NCBI GenBank assembly: GCA_918797485.1
Contig: CAKKNE010000005.1
Location: 3,906,001-3,970,000, forward strand
From: Pelagomonas calceolata
Lineage: Eukaryota; Sar; Pelagophyceae; Pelagomonadales; Pelagomonadaceae
Length of the DNA: 64,000 nt
Direction: 5' to 3'
Numbering within the stretch: position 1 is the first letter of the stretch; every line of letters starts with the position of its first letter. Under the pieces are notes generated by a model, which saw only the letters and a program-made list of their open reading frames with translations, was not told the DNA's origin and searched no databases. Both the position numbers and the translations under genes were made by a program. Positions 17,968 through 27,515 of the stretch are shown piece by piece.

Positions 17968-19803
17968 CTAGTCCCGGTCCAGCTCGAACGCGACGCTCCC
18001 AAGCATGTAAACGCCGTACAATGCAAACAAAGCGAAGGCGTGGCGCCGCGGGATCGACGAATCATTACGAGAAGCGACGGCCGCCGTCGCCAGGAGACTC
18101 GTGGAGAGCGCCGCGAAACTCAAAATGGCCTGGCCCGTCAGGTCCACCGCCAGCGGACCCTTGGAATGAGTATACACAGCCACGGGCACGCCGAGGGCCA
18201 TGGCCTGGCTGAAGACCGGACTATTGAAGACCGAGGCCACGGCCATCTGCGGATTGCCTGCTCGTGCCACTACCGTATCGGCCACCAGATCCCCGATGCA
18301 GTTGCCCCAGGCCAGCGCCGTGACGCCCAAGACCGCACTCGATAAACCAACGGCGGCTCCGACTGTCTCCAGCACGGCTACGGTTTCGGACGCCAACAGA
18401 TCCAACCAAGCTACGGTCGAGCAGAACGCGACGCCCACCAACAAATCCCTTATGTGTTGTGACGGGATCGTGTCGTCTGACGTGCGGCAGTACACCAAAA
18501 CACCAATGAAGCATCCCACAATCACCAAAGATTGGCATACTGCGTCAGAAACCATGAGTCGGAGATCACATCCCGCGGCGTCAAAAGCAATTACGGAAGC
18601 TGCACCTAAACACGCTATTCCCGATAACCGCCGCATGTCGCCGTTCCACCTCTCTGTCGTAAAAGTAGCTGGCGGGATGGACGCGTGCCTGAGGACGGCG
18701 AAGGGCCACTCTGCTATTAGTACAACCCGGTCGTAGGGCGTGGACGCGTCGCACGACACGCCTCGCAAACTCAATTGATCTTCTTCAGAAGTGCCTCCGA
18801 GCAGCCCCTGGCGGTCCTCGTCTGCTGTCTCATCCTGATCCCACAGCGAGGCCGCGTCGGAGCCCCGGCGCACGGGCGGGATGCGAGGCACCTCGGAAGG
18901 CGACGCTAATTCCACTTCCGCCGGCCGTCGCCGCGCCCAGTCCAGCGGACTTCGTAAACCGCGCGGCGCGGACGGCGCTTCGGCGAAGAGCGGCGACCCG
19001 CTCTCGTCGCCCGAGTCGTTCTCGTATGAGATCGTGCGAGAACAGACGACCACGCAGACGTAGCCGATATAAAGTAGAATGATGGCCCCGGACTCCACGA
19101 AGTCCACGAGTCCATCTAAACAAAAGCACGCGATCGCGAACGCACTGGCCGACAGCATCGTGACATCTCTAGCGAAGGGCTTCGGCGAGACATTTGTGGA
19201 GGAAGACGACGCCAACAACACGCTACCAAGAACGACCGTCGTGATGAAGATCGACGCGCCGAGTAATTCGGCCAGCACCAATGGTAAGTCAGAAGCTTGA
19301 TGAATGGCGTTCCAGGCCGTGAAGACGTCCGGCGCGCCGTTCCCCAGGGCCATTAACGTGGCCCCCGCGACGTCGTCGGACAGGCCTAATCTACGACTAG
19401 CGTAGTCTAATTGCTCCGTGAAGAAGAACTCAGCAGTAGTACCGAGTAACGAGAGGAGCATGAGGAGCCACAGTACTAGCGAGACCACTACTAGAGGGTT
19501 GGCAGAGGGAGAAGTGTTCACCCCATCACAATACATGAGTCTCAGATAATCAATCGCGTGGGCGACATCTCGGCAGTTCTCTCGCACAAATTTGCAGGGG
19601 TCGCCGCGGCCCTCAATATGTTCGCAGGCCGTATCATCGTGTTTTATTTTCGTTTTTTGCATGATGTCCGGCGTTAATGAGGCGGCCACGAACAGCATCG
19701 AGATGCCCAGCGCGTAGCCGACGCGCCGGATGTGCTTCGCTTCTATATACGAATTGTCGCGTCCCGCGCGGCCGTCGCGTCTTCTGCGGAGGGTGTCGAG
19801 CAT
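17968..19803 (-). CDS. NCLX/CCX-type Na+/Ca2+ exchanger
   Basis: 611 residues with about 12 hydrophobic segments in two blocks joined by a long acidic cytosolic loop (about 255-360). Both alpha repeats of the CaCA superfamily are present: ATLMALGNGAPDVFTAW in the first half and TALAWGNCIGDLVAD in the second, with the Asn/Asp ion ligands. The N-terminal luminal part has Cys residues in the C-x(n)-C pattern of SLC8B1/NCLX (CKFVRENCRD). Members exchange Na+ or Li+ for Ca2+ across mitochondrial or other inner membranes. Plant CCX proteins are the alternative. Length is normal for the family. Confidence 0.85.
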   Translation of the reverse strand: MLDTLRRRRDGRAGRDNSYIEAKHIRRVGYALGISMLFVAASLTPDIMQKTKIKHDDTACEHIEGRGDPCKFVRENCRDVAHAIDYLRLMYCDGVNTSPSANPLVVVSLVLWLLMLLSLLGTTAEFFFTEQLDYASRRLGLSDDVAGATLMALGNGAPDVFTAWNAIHQASDLPLVLAELLGASIFITTVVLGSVLLASSSSTNVSPKPFARDVTMLSASAFAIACFCLDGLVDFVESGAIILLYIGYVCVVVCSRTISYENDSGDESGSPLFAEAPSAPRGLRSPLDWARRRPAEVELASPSEVPRIPPVRRGSDAASLWDQDETADEDRQGLLGGTSEEDQLSLRGVSCDASTPYDRVVLIAEWPFAVLRHASIPPATFTTERWNGDMRRLSGIACLGAASVIAFDAAGCDLRLMVSDAVCQSLVIVGCFIGVLVYCRTSDDTIPSQHIRDLLVGVAFCSTVAWLDLLASETVAVLETVGAAVGLSSAVLGVTALAWGNCIGDLVADTVVARAGNPQMAVASVFNSPVFSQAMALGVPVAVYTHSKGPLAVDLTGQAILSFAALSTSLLATAAVASRNDSSIPRRHAFALFALYGVYMLGSVAFELDRD

Positions 19804-20011
19804 GTTTTTTTGTGGGCTGCTTTCGCGCGCCGCGTCCTTTCAGCCTTTTTCGGCTGCCGCTTAGAGGCTGCTGTTTGGAAAGCTGGGAATTCAAGCTATC
19901 GCGTTCGTATGCGATCCATGGCTATGAGAGCTGTGTCAAGGCACGTTCACACACGAGCAGGAGCCACACAGGCTAGAGTATGGCTCCAAAACAGCCACAC
20001 GGCGCTGAGTG

Positions 20012-20035
20012 GCTAGTGTCTTACTCTCACGCTAG
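20012..20035 (+). promoter_or_regulatory. dyad promoter element, copy 4
   Basis: GCTAGTGTCTTAC, TCA, CGCTAGT. It lies in the 456-base divergent gap and faces TAF7, 225 bases before its start. Nothing else was recognised in this gap. Confidence 0.65.
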
Positions 20036-20259
20036 TTAACTCGCCCGCGGTGTGCTTTGGAGGGCCGCTTGCGCCGCAAGGGCTGCAAAACTCTCCAGCG
20101 GAGCATCGGCAGATTCATTTCTCGACGGGCGACGCGCTTGAGTGTGCGAGAAACGGGAGCAGCTGCGCACCGCTGCAGAGCGAGCGCCTCAGCGCCTCAG
20201 GCCAGCGACTGCGCGACGCCGCCGCAGCGCGCGCACGCCGCCGCCGCCCTGTGCAGAAT

Positions 20260-21534
20260 ATGGCCGCCCGCAGCGACGCCCAAACTCTGGTAGCCCTGCG
20301 CTTCGTGGACTGCCCCCACGCCGCAAATAGATTAGAACAAAAAGTCGCGAAGGACAAAACCGAGGGTGTAGAATTCACGCCGGAAGGCGACACGAGTGTG
20401 AAACAAGACGACTTCCACTCTCTCGATTTCAGATGCAAGATCGATGATTTGGACCTGCCCGCGCGACTCGTCAATTTACCGACCATAGTAGAAACGCACA
20501 AGACATGGGACCGAGAGACATACGTGAAATGTGGTGATGTCGGTCAAATACTACTAGTATTCAAGGATGAGAGCAGTAGAACCCAGGACAAGGCGCGGCA
20601 GGCCGCCCACGCCGGCTCAGCTTGGAGTTTAGTCCATCCCGACGGCCTGACTCCTCCGCTCCAGGATGTCATCCGGAGGCGCTTCTCGAAAGCTAGAAAG
20701 AGATCTCGCAAAGATGTCACGGTCGAGGAAGTGCGCCGGGCCGAAGATCTGCTCGTGGAGCTCCGAAACAACGACAACGAAGTCGCCGAGGAGACGATCT
20801 GCGAGGATATAGTACGGTTCGAAGACTGGATGATCGACGCGAACGGCAAGGGGCGGGAGTTCCGGGAGGACGGGCTGCGGGATTCGGAGCGGGCGTGGAT
20901 GTTTTTATCATCTTCTGATCTTCGCGGTATTCGCACGACCCCGGTCCTCATGCCTGGAAAGCCGGCGGTGCAGGGCCCGGACCTGTCAACGTTAGCTGGC
21001 GTCACGGCGTACCGAACGAAAGTTGCGGAAAGGCACAGCAAGCTCGCGCAGGACGTGGCGACGCTCAAACGTACTGCGGCAGCGGCGGGAGGTCAGGTGC
21101 CTGAGGCCGCGCAGCGCGACTTACTGAAAAAGGAGGAGCAGCGCAAGAAGCTTGGTATTACTATGGCGCGGCTCGACCAAAAAATACTCGAGTTTACTGC
21201 CGCTGCCGCCGGCGAGCAGCTCCCGGCCTCCGCGGCGGCGTCGCCGAAGGCTCCTCCTGGCGCGGGCAAGCGCATCTCGCTGAAGCTGCCCGGGGCGCCC
21301 GCGCCCGCAGCGGGCTCGGGCAAGCGGCTGTCTCTCAAATTACCGACGCGGCCCGCGGAGCCTGTTGTCGAGGCGCCGCCGATGGGGACGGCCGCGCCGA
21401 TGGACGTCGAGCCGCCGGCGGCGCCGCGGACGGGCAAGCGGCTGTCGCTGAAGCTGCCCGCGCGGCTCGCGGACCAGCCCCCACCGCCTCCTTCTCCGCC
21501 GCCGCCGTCCTCGAGTGCGATGTCGGATGATTAG
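20260..21534 (+). CDS. TAF7: transcription initiation factor TFIID subunit 7
   Basis: 424 residues from 20260 (MAARSDAQTLVALRFVDCPH). The TAFII55 N-terminal domain is clear: LPARLVNLPTIVETHKTWD followed by YVKCGDVGQILLV, the strongest block of the family, and then DGLTPPLQDVIRRRF. TAF7 binds TAF1 within TFIID and restrains its acetyltransferase activity. A coiled-coil segment (about 275-325) follows. The C-terminal third is Pro/Ala-rich with three copies of GKR(I/L)SLKLP, each spaced by 15-40 residues, which is unusual for TAF7. The start is fixed by the first Met before the conserved domain. Confidence 0.9.
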   Translation: MAARSDAQTLVALRFVDCPHAANRLEQKVAKDKTEGVEFTPEGDTSVKQDDFHSLDFRCKIDDLDLPARLVNLPTIVETHKTWDRETYVKCGDVGQILLVFKDESSRTQDKARQAAHAGSAWSLVHPDGLTPPLQDVIRRRFSKARKRSRKDVTVEEVRRAEDLLVELRNNDNEVAEETICEDIVRFEDWMIDANGKGREFREDGLRDSERAWMFLSSSDLRGIRTTPVLMPGKPAVQGPDLSTLAGVTAYRTKVAERHSKLAQDVATLKRTAAAAGGQVPEAAQRDLLKKEEQRKKLGITMARLDQKILEFTAAAAGEQLPASAAASPKAPPGAGKRISLKLPGAPAPAAGSGKRLSLKLPTRPAEPVVEAPPMGTAAPMDVEPPAAPRTGKRLSLKLPARLADQPPPPPSPPPPSSSAMSDD

Positions 21535-21733
21535 ATTAACAGCTAGTTATGTGAATTTTTTTCCACGAGAACCTGCACCGAGGAAAACCTGCGCGCCGTC
21601 GTCCGCGACCGTGATAACCTAGGTGTGTTTTGGGTCGCGGCGGCGGCGTGCAACGGACGCCACCGGCTGTGCGCGAGTTTTAAAAACCCGTCTTGTATCG
21701 GCGCCAGCCGTTCCCGAGACGTGTTCCCGCCAG

Positions 21734-21758
21734 GCTAGTGTGTTACAAAAACGCTAGC
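21734..21758 (+). promoter_or_regulatory. dyad promoter element, copy 5
   Basis: GCTAGTGTGTTAC, AAAAA, CGCTAGC. It lies in the 459-base gap after TAF7 and faces the Derlin gene, 235 bases before its start. The rest of the gap shows nothing recognisable. Confidence 0.65.
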
Positions 21759-21993
21759 AAGCGCAGCGCAGCGCAAAAAGACTTTGCAGACGACCCTCAC
21801 CATATAAACGGCCAACGACAGGTGTGAGATCGTACATAAGGATCGCGGAAGCCACCTCAAGCTTCAGCGCGGACGCCGAGGGCCCTGGCCGACAGCCCGG
21901 AAAGACTTGGCCCAGGAACACGCGTAGCGCATAGCCGCCGTAGAGCCGCCGCCGCGCGTCAGCGTCAACGCCGCCGCGCCGCCAGTACGCACC

Positions 21994-22704
21994 ATGGCCA
22001 ACAACCCGAACACGGACCCCTGGAGCTGGTACACCGAAATACCAGTGGTGTCGAGAATGTACCTCACGGCGAGCGTCGCGACGACTGCGGCCTGCGCTTT
22101 AGATCTCGTGTCGCCCTTCTCACTCTACTACAATTATAGTTTAATATACCACGAGGGCCAGGTGTGGCGCTTAGCGACGAATTTCCTATTCTTTGGGATG
22201 TTTTCACTAGATTTTCTATTTCACATGTACTTTTTGTGCCGATACTGTCGACTCCTGGAAGAGGGCGAGTTTCGGGGACGAACAGGCGACTTCATCGTCA
22301 TGCTCGCGTTCGGGGCGAGCTGCATGGTGCTGCTCGCGCCCTGGATCTCGGTGCATTTCCTCGGGTCTTCGCTCGCGTTCATGATGGTTTATGTGTGGGG
22401 GAGAAGGAACGAAGGGGTCCGGATGTCCTTTCTGGGCCTGTTCCCCTTCACGGCGCCGTACCTGGCGTGGGTGCTGTTGGCGTTCTCGATGGTGATGGGC
22501 AACCCGCCCACGACGGACGTCGTCGGCATCTGTGTCGGGCATTCTTATTATTGGCTGGAGTACGTCTACCCGAAGCTGGCGGAGATCCGGGGGTTCCGGT
22601 GGAAGCGGCCGCTGGCCGTGCCGTCTCTGTTCACGCGGCCGTGGTTTAGGAGAAGAGTGGCTGTGCCAGAGAATCTTTCGGAGCTGCACGCGCATCAAGA
22701 CTAA
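21994..22704 (+). CDS. Derlin-family ER membrane protein
   Basis: 236 residues. WYTEIPVVSRMYLTASVATT is the classic Derlin N-terminus. LIYHEGQVWRLATNFLFFG and LDFLFHMYFLCRYCRLLEEGEFRGRTGDF follow, then the WxxLLxxFS-type core (WVLLAFSMVMGN), GHSYYWLEYVYP and a basic tail. Derlins are rhomboid pseudoproteases that form the retrotranslocation channel of ER-associated degradation. There is no presequence, so this is more likely the host ER form than the plastid-surface (SELMA) form. Length matches the family. Confidence 0.92.
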   Translation: MANNPNTDPWSWYTEIPVVSRMYLTASVATTAACALDLVSPFSLYYNYSLIYHEGQVWRLATNFLFFGMFSLDFLFHMYFLCRYCRLLEEGEFRGRTGDFIVMLAFGASCMVLLAPWISVHFLGSSLAFMMVYVWGRRNEGVRMSFLGLFPFTAPYLAWVLLAFSMVMGNPPTTDVVGICVGHSYYWLEYVYPKLAEIRGFRWKRPLAVPSLFTRPWFRRRVAVPENLSELHAHQD

Positions 22705-22717
22705 AATGTACTATGAA

Positions 22718-23965
22718 TTACCACTTCTCCCGGTCGCCCTTCGCCAGGGCCTCCCGCTCGATCTCCTCCGCGAGCTCATCATCTAAAAACATGTCGGGCC
22801 TATCGGCCAGGTCGGGCAGGACCTTGTCGAAGCTCTCCGTGCCCTCGGCTAAAGCTTTCGCTCCAGCTATTCGGAACGTCGCGCCGTCCAAAATGCGCGC
22901 GTCTACCCGGAATTGCTCGTTCGCGCCGGTGTACGTGTCGGCGAGGTCGGAGAGCACCTGCAAAATGGCGAAAAACGACGTCGCCGTCAGCGAGAACAGC
23001 ACGCGCACGACCGTCTCCGACAGGAACTGGCGCGTCGCGGCGAAGGAGCCCATCGCCGCGGCGCGGCACGCGAACGTATATAAAATAGCGACCATCAGGG
23101 CGATGATCGTCGTGAAGACGCCGCGCGGCAGCGAGGCGTTCAGAGCACTTCTATACTCCTGCCTGACCTGATTGAGCTCAAAAACTAAGACTTCGCACTG
23201 GTAGATGGCCGCCGTCGACGATGAGGGCGAGAAGCCGTACTTCGGGCCGGCGATCTGATTATCTAAACATTCCGCGACCACATCGAGAATCGCGAGGGAC
23301 CGCTTCTGCTGGCCGTCCCAGTGCGCGTAGTAGTCGCGGTAGCCGTAGACCGTGGACTTGCGGATCGATTTGCGCTTTTCTTCCACGTAGCGCTCGAGGA
23401 CGCTCGTGACGCGTTTGAGCCGGGCCTTGTCGTACCTGAACAACTTGACGAGCTGCTGCGCTAGCGTGTCCAATAGAGAGGCCTCCCGGAGCATGCAGCA
23501 CCGAATCTTCTCCTGCCGGTCGCGTAGCACAGAGACCGCTGTCGATACTAGCGTGCCGAGCACGATGGACAGCGACGCAAGCACCACGTCCTCGATCGAG
23601 TTGAGCACCTCCCGACTCAGGTCCGTGCCGGTCCCCAGGAAGAACGCCGTGCCGACGAGCGTCGGCGGCGCGAGCCAGGATAAGGCCCCGGCGCCGACGA
23701 GGGCCGGAAAGCTGCGCATGCTGCGCAGGATCTTGTTCGTGAGCTCGAGCGGCGCGTCCTCGGGCACGTTTTTCGGGACTTCCGTCTCTTCTGTCGCGGC
23801 GAGGAGCCTTACTCTAGGTGATGCGCGATGACCCCTCGGCGCCCACGCAGTGCCAATTCGGAGCGGCGCGAGTCGTCGAGGCGGCGCCCAAGCGACGGCG
23901 GTCCATGCGCAGGATGCAAGGAGCAGTGCTCCGCTCGAGCTCAGAGCCATTGCCCTGCCGCACAA
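22718..23965 (-). CDS. DUF4239/bestrophin-like membrane protein, plastid-type presequence
   Basis: 415 residues (410 from the second Met at 23950). The start has a hydrophobic stretch ending in AWAPP and an Arg/Ala-rich region, like a bipartite plastid signal. Two membrane segments (about 85-150) and two more (about 285-340) flank a helical, charged middle (RYDKARLKRVTSVLERYVEEKRK). LQVLSDLADTYTGANEQFRVD matches the conserved C-terminal block of DUF4239 and bestrophin-like proteins, proposed anion channels. Its stop is 13 bases from the Derlin stop. Confidence 0.6.
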   Translation of the reverse strand: MCGRAMALSSSGALLLASCAWTAVAWAPPRRLAPLRIGTAWAPRGHRASPRVRLLAATEETEVPKNVPEDAPLELTNKILRSMRSFPALVGAGALSWLAPPTLVGTAFFLGTGTDLSREVLNSIEDVVLASLSIVLGTLVSTAVSVLRDRQEKIRCCMLREASLLDTLAQQLVKLFRYDKARLKRVTSVLERYVEEKRKSIRKSTVYGYRDYYAHWDGQQKRSLAILDVVAECLDNQIAGPKYGFSPSSSTAAIYQCEVLVFELNQVRQEYRSALNASLPRGVFTTIIALMVAILYTFACRAAAMGSFAATRQFLSETVVRVLFSLTATSFFAILQVLSDLADTYTGANEQFRVDARILDGATFRIAGAKALAEGTESFDKVLPDLADRPDMFLDDELAEEIEREALAKGDREKW

Positions 23966-24161
23966 GCGACGTCTGCGGCGGTCTGCGCGGTGCAGGAGGC
24001 AGTGCTCTCCCAGGAGTGTTGCTCAGAGCCAATCGTTGCCGCAAGCGAGACGGCGCAGCGATGATTATACACAAAAAGCGTCAAGAAACGATCCGGTGCG
24101 CTGGTTTGCGCAACTCCTGAGCAGTTCTGGCTGCCAAAACCTTGCAAGCTTGCCAATAATA

Positions 24162-24185
24162 CCTAGCGTCAACAATCACACTAGC
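24162..24185 (-). promoter_or_regulatory. dyad promoter element, copy 6
   Basis: Minus strand: GCTAGTGTGATTGTTGA, CGCTAGG. It faces the DUF4239-like gene, 197 bases before its start. Confidence 0.6.
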
Positions 24186-24246
24186 GAGCCGCTTACTTGT
24201 CGGCACGATGCGTTTAGATTAATTAATTGCACATGCGGAGCACTCA

Positions 24247-25137
24247 TCAAAGCACCACAACCGGAAACGCCACAGAAATAGCGGCCCCAACATCCTCCGC
24301 CAGTACCTCCACCGACACCACGGTCCCGTCCGGCAGGGCCACGCCGACGACGTCGCCGGCGCGTCGTTCGGGAGGCACGGCGACCTCCACCACCCCGCCC
24401 AGTTCCAACCGCGCCCCCTCACTCACACCCTCTGGCACGAGAACGTGCACGACGCCAAAGTCCGTGTTCACTCTAAGGACGTCGCCCGGCTCGGGCCCCG
24501 CCGGCAGGTCAACGACCGGCGCGCTCGCCGGCAGTAATTGCGGCGCCGGCTTCGTGTCGTCGACCACCTCCACTTTGGGCGTGGCGTCGTCCTTCTTCAC
24601 CACAATAATCGGCGTGCCGTCCTCGACGCGTCTCGTCGCGATGACCTGCCGCCCGTTTTTTTGCGAGGTCTTCACCGTCTCCTCGCCCGCTCGAGCGACC
24701 AAGGACACGTTGCCGTCCGGGAGGAGCTCGACGCCGCAGTCCGCGAGGGCCTCCGCGTCATTCAGCGACTCTCGTCTGACGGTCTCGCCCTTGGCGATGG
24801 CGTCATTCACGACATTCGAGAACCTGGAAGAATTCGTCTGGTCCGTCAGCCCCGCGTTGTCCGCGAGCATGTGCCGCGCGTCGCAGCCCATGCACTTTCC
24901 AATAACAACGCCCTCGTTCCACGCGACGCGACTCACCGAGATGGCGTTCCTCGTCTCGCAGCGGTTGCAGGTGTACACCAACGTGAAGCGCTCGGACAGC
25001 GGCACCTGGACGCGCGCGACTTTGCTGGGGTCGAGCTCGCCGAAGCCCTTGCCCCCCGCGATCAGTGAGGTGGAGCGCGTGAGGTGGAGCGGCGTGAAGG
25101 CCGCCGCGGCGGTCGTGAGGGCGACGAGTGCTCTCAT
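24247..25137 (-). CDS. DNL-type zinc finger protein with C-terminal extension
   Basis: 296 residues. After an organelle presequence (MRALVALTTAAAAFTPLHL), residues about 55-105 form a DNL zinc finger: YTCNRCETRN, AWNEGVVIGKCMGCDARH and LADNAG. This is the Zim17/Tim15/HEP pattern with both CxxC pairs and the conserved HxxADN. Such proteins keep organellar Hsp70 soluble. The remaining 190 residues are unusual: two VP(E/P)-type blocks (VLVPEGVSEGARLELGG and VAVPPERRAGDVVGVALPDG) resemble the short VPxGxxPG repeats of other algal proteins. Whether plastid or mitochondrial is not clear. Confidence 0.8.
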   Translation of the reverse strand: MRALVALTTAAAAFTPLHLTRSTSLIAGGKGFGELDPSKVARVQVPLSERFTLVYTCNRCETRNAISVSRVAWNEGVVIGKCMGCDARHMLADNAGLTDQTNSSRFSNVVNDAIAKGETVRRESLNDAEALADCGVELLPDGNVSLVARAGEETVKTSQKNGRQVIATRRVEDGTPIIVVKKDDATPKVEVVDDTKPAPQLLPASAPVVDLPAGPEPGDVLRVNTDFGVVHVLVPEGVSEGARLELGGVVEVAVPPERRAGDVVGVALPDGTVVSVEVLAEDVGAAISVAFPVVVL

Positions 25138-25289
25138 CGCTGCGATGTGAGAAGCTGCTTTGGAGAGGCGATTTGATCGCTTCTTTCGGTCCTGCCGACT
25201 GCGTAGCAGTGAGAGCTATCACAAAAACGCTTTTGTGAGCACGAATGGCGCTCTCTGTCGCTTGTAAAGGCAGAATGCAAGTTGGCGGT

Positions 25290-25313
25290 ACTAGCGTCAT
25301 GTGAGACACTAGC
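25290..25313 (-). promoter_or_regulatory. dyad promoter element, copy 7
   Basis: Minus strand: GCTAGTGTCTCACATGA, CGCTAGT. It lies in the 328-base divergent gap, 153 bases before the DNL gene; the CHORD gene starts 153 bases on the other side. Confidence 0.65.
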
Positions 25314-25465
25314 CACCAAGCACTCGATCGTCTTCCAAGGCGCATAGAGCAGCGTATAAGGTTCGCCACTCCCGCAGCGCTGGCCAAAGCTTCCAAAAAT
25401 TACTCGAGACTGCGTTCGCCCCAGCTTTTTGCAAGACACGCGCTGCACGCCAACGCTGCGACAGC

Positions 25466-26479
25466 ATGGCGACGAAAAAGCTCATCGTCTACGTGAAGCA
25501 CGAGGAGGGCGACGAGTCGAGGCACCTCAACACGAAGTTCACCGTGCCCAAGAGCTGGCGGCCGGGCCCCGTCGAGAAGTTGTTAGCGTTTGCGGTCGAC
25601 ACCTACAACGGCAAGCACGCGGACACGCCGCTGGCCAAGGACGGCGTGCACTTCGAGCTCGAGGGCGAGACGCTCGGGCTGGAGGACGTCGTCGAGCAGT
25701 GTATACAACCCAAGGCCGAGCTACTGATCGTGAGCGGCCCGTCTCCGGCCATAGGCTCGGCCCGTCAAAAAATCATAGATGAAGAAAAACGGAAGGCCGA
25801 CGAGGCCGAAGCAAAAAGGAAATGGGCCGAAGGCAAAGTAAAATGCCAGAACTTCGGCTGCGCCCAGTTGTTTGATCCGAACGACAACCCCGAAGGTTCG
25901 TGCAAGCACCACGTCGGCCCGCCCTTCTTCCACGACTGCAACAAGGGCTGGACCTGCTGCAAGGGCAAGACGGCCATGGACTGGGACGACTTCCAGAAGC
26001 TGCCGACGTGTGCCGTCGGTAGGCACTCTGCCACACCGCCCAAAGCGCCGGAGAAGCCTAAGCCGACCTGCGTTCCCTGTGCGCCAGTACCTACGAAGTC
26101 CATCGAGAACTACAACCAGAACGAGGGCAAAGAAGCGCCGACGGGCGCGAAATCATTCGCTAGGGCTACTGGAACAAAAGCTAAACCCAAGGTCACGAGG
26201 TATGAGGACGGCACGTACCGGTGCCAGAACAAGGGCTGCCAGGCGCGGTTCCGGCCGGAGGACAACCATGCCAAAGCTTGTACGTATCACAAAGGCACGC
26301 CCGTCTTCCACGAAACATTGAAATGGTGGGGCTGCTGCCCGAACTCCAAAAAGATGGACTTCGACGACTTCCTGGCCGTGCCCGGGTGCGCGTCCGGACC
26401 GCATTGGACGGGCGAGGGCGACCCTCCCCAAATCGAGGAGATCATCTCCATGTCCGAGGAGGGTTTTGATCTGGGCTAG
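25466..26479 (+). CDS. CHORD-containing protein (RAR1/CHORDC1-like)
   Basis: 337 residues. Two CHORD zinc-binding domains: about 124-190 (CQNFGCAQLFD, CKHHVGPPFFHD, WTCCKGKTAMDWDDF, CAVGRH) and about 250-315 (CQNKGCQARFR, CTYHKGTPVFHE, WWGCCPNSKKMDFDDF, CASGPH). Every Cys and His ligand is in place. CHORD proteins bind Hsp90 and SGT1 and act as co-chaperones. No C-terminal CS domain is present, so it is more RAR1-like in parts. The first 95 residues look like a ubiquitin-like or PB1-like fold, not usual in RAR1. Confidence 0.9.
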   Translation: MATKKLIVYVKHEEGDESRHLNTKFTVPKSWRPGPVEKLLAFAVDTYNGKHADTPLAKDGVHFELEGETLGLEDVVEQCIQPKAELLIVSGPSPAIGSARQKIIDEEKRKADEAEAKRKWAEGKVKCQNFGCAQLFDPNDNPEGSCKHHVGPPFFHDCNKGWTCCKGKTAMDWDDFQKLPTCAVGRHSATPPKAPEKPKPTCVPCAPVPTKSIENYNQNEGKEAPTGAKSFARATGTKAKPKVTRYEDGTYRCQNKGCQARFRPEDNHAKACTYHKGTPVFHETLKWWGCCPNSKKMDFDDFLAVPGCASGPHWTGEGDPPQIEEIISMSEEGFDLG

Positions 26480-26491
26480 GTCGCGTTAAAG

Positions 26492-27184
26492 TTACCTATT
26501 CTTAGATATGCTCCGGAGGTCCTCCCGGAAGTCCTCGTAGTCAATATTGCCGCTCTTGAGCGACGCGACGCGCTTCGGGTCCTGCCTTCTTAACTCAAGC
26601 TCGGCGTCGATGGCGTCGGCGATCGTCGGGTTGCGCTGCGACCGCGCGGCGTTGCAGGGCGTACACGACGCCGTGTTCGACGCCTTGCCCCGCAGCTCCA
26701 GATTCGGGCCCTTCGAGAGGATCCAGAGCGCGCAGTGGTACTCGCCGTTGTACGCCGCGGCCCAGATCGGCGTGCAGCCGTCCGCGTCGACGGCGTCCAG
26801 ATTTATGTCAGGCCGCTGCACGAGCCACCGTACCATCGGCAGGTGGCCCTCGGCCGCCGCCCAGTGCAGCGCCGTCCAGCCGTCTCCATCCGCACTGTTG
26901 AGGAGCTTTTCGCGGTCGCCGCCCCGTCCGTCCTGGCCCTTTTCTAGTAATTTCTCGGCCGCCTGGATGTCCGCGTACAGCTTGGCGCCGGCCTTCTGCG
27001 CGCCCTTGACGTAGGCGCCGCACGCGATGCGGAAGTCCTGGTCGCGCTGTTCTCTTTTGGTCAGGTTTCTAGGCTTCGGTTTTCGCGGCGACGGCGGGCC
27101 GCTCGTGAGGTGATCGAACCTCGCTTCCAGGGCTGCGGCCGCCAGCCTTTTGGAAGCTGCGATGGCTCTGAAGGAGTCGGCCAT
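26492..27184 (-). CDS. small ankyrin-repeat protein
   Basis: 230 residues from 27184 (MADSFRAIAASKRLAAAAL). Two or three ankyrin repeats occupy about 105-185 (DGWTALHWAAAEGHLPMVRWLV, DGCTPIWAAAYNGEYHCALWIL). They are followed by NPTIADAIDAELELRR, a C-terminal helix seen after ankyrin repeats in other proteins. The N-terminal 100 residues are helical and basic. Its stop is 13 bases from that of the CHORD gene. Partner unknown. Confidence 0.75.
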   Translation of the reverse strand: MADSFRAIAASKRLAAAALEARFDHLTSGPPSPRKPKPRNLTKREQRDQDFRIACGAYVKGAQKAGAKLYADIQAAEKLLEKGQDGRGGDREKLLNSADGDGWTALHWAAAEGHLPMVRWLVQRPDINLDAVDADGCTPIWAAAYNGEYHCALWILSKGPNLELRGKASNTASCTPCNAARSQRNPTIADAIDAELELRRQDPKRVASLKSGNIDYEDFREDLRSISKNR

Positions 27185-27515
27185 CTTGGAGATGGAGCCG
27201 TATGGTGATCGGTACTGCTGCCTTTGGCTGCCCGCTGCGTTCGGCGTGCCTTGTATGCTTGCTCCCGCGCACTGGTTGGTCGCGGCAGGCCGAGTTAGGG
27301 TTCGCAGAGCGCCCCGGCGCCGGCCGCAGAGCAAAAATGAGTGCGGGTTGCAGACCGGAACTGGCGTCTCCTACTACTCAGCTGACCCGCGAGCAGATCG
27401 CTCTCGACTGTAGCCGGCCGCCTGGGCCGCGTGAGTAGGCGCCCGACGACGACCGCGCGCCCGGCCGCCAGCAAAATGAGTAAAAAGCACAACACAAAGT
27501 TAGCGGCACAAGATC

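Noticed and set aside
26590-26612. A near match to the intronic motif in the small ankyrin gene
   Set aside because: It encodes a normal helix after the ankyrin repeats and no fitting donor and acceptor lie around it.
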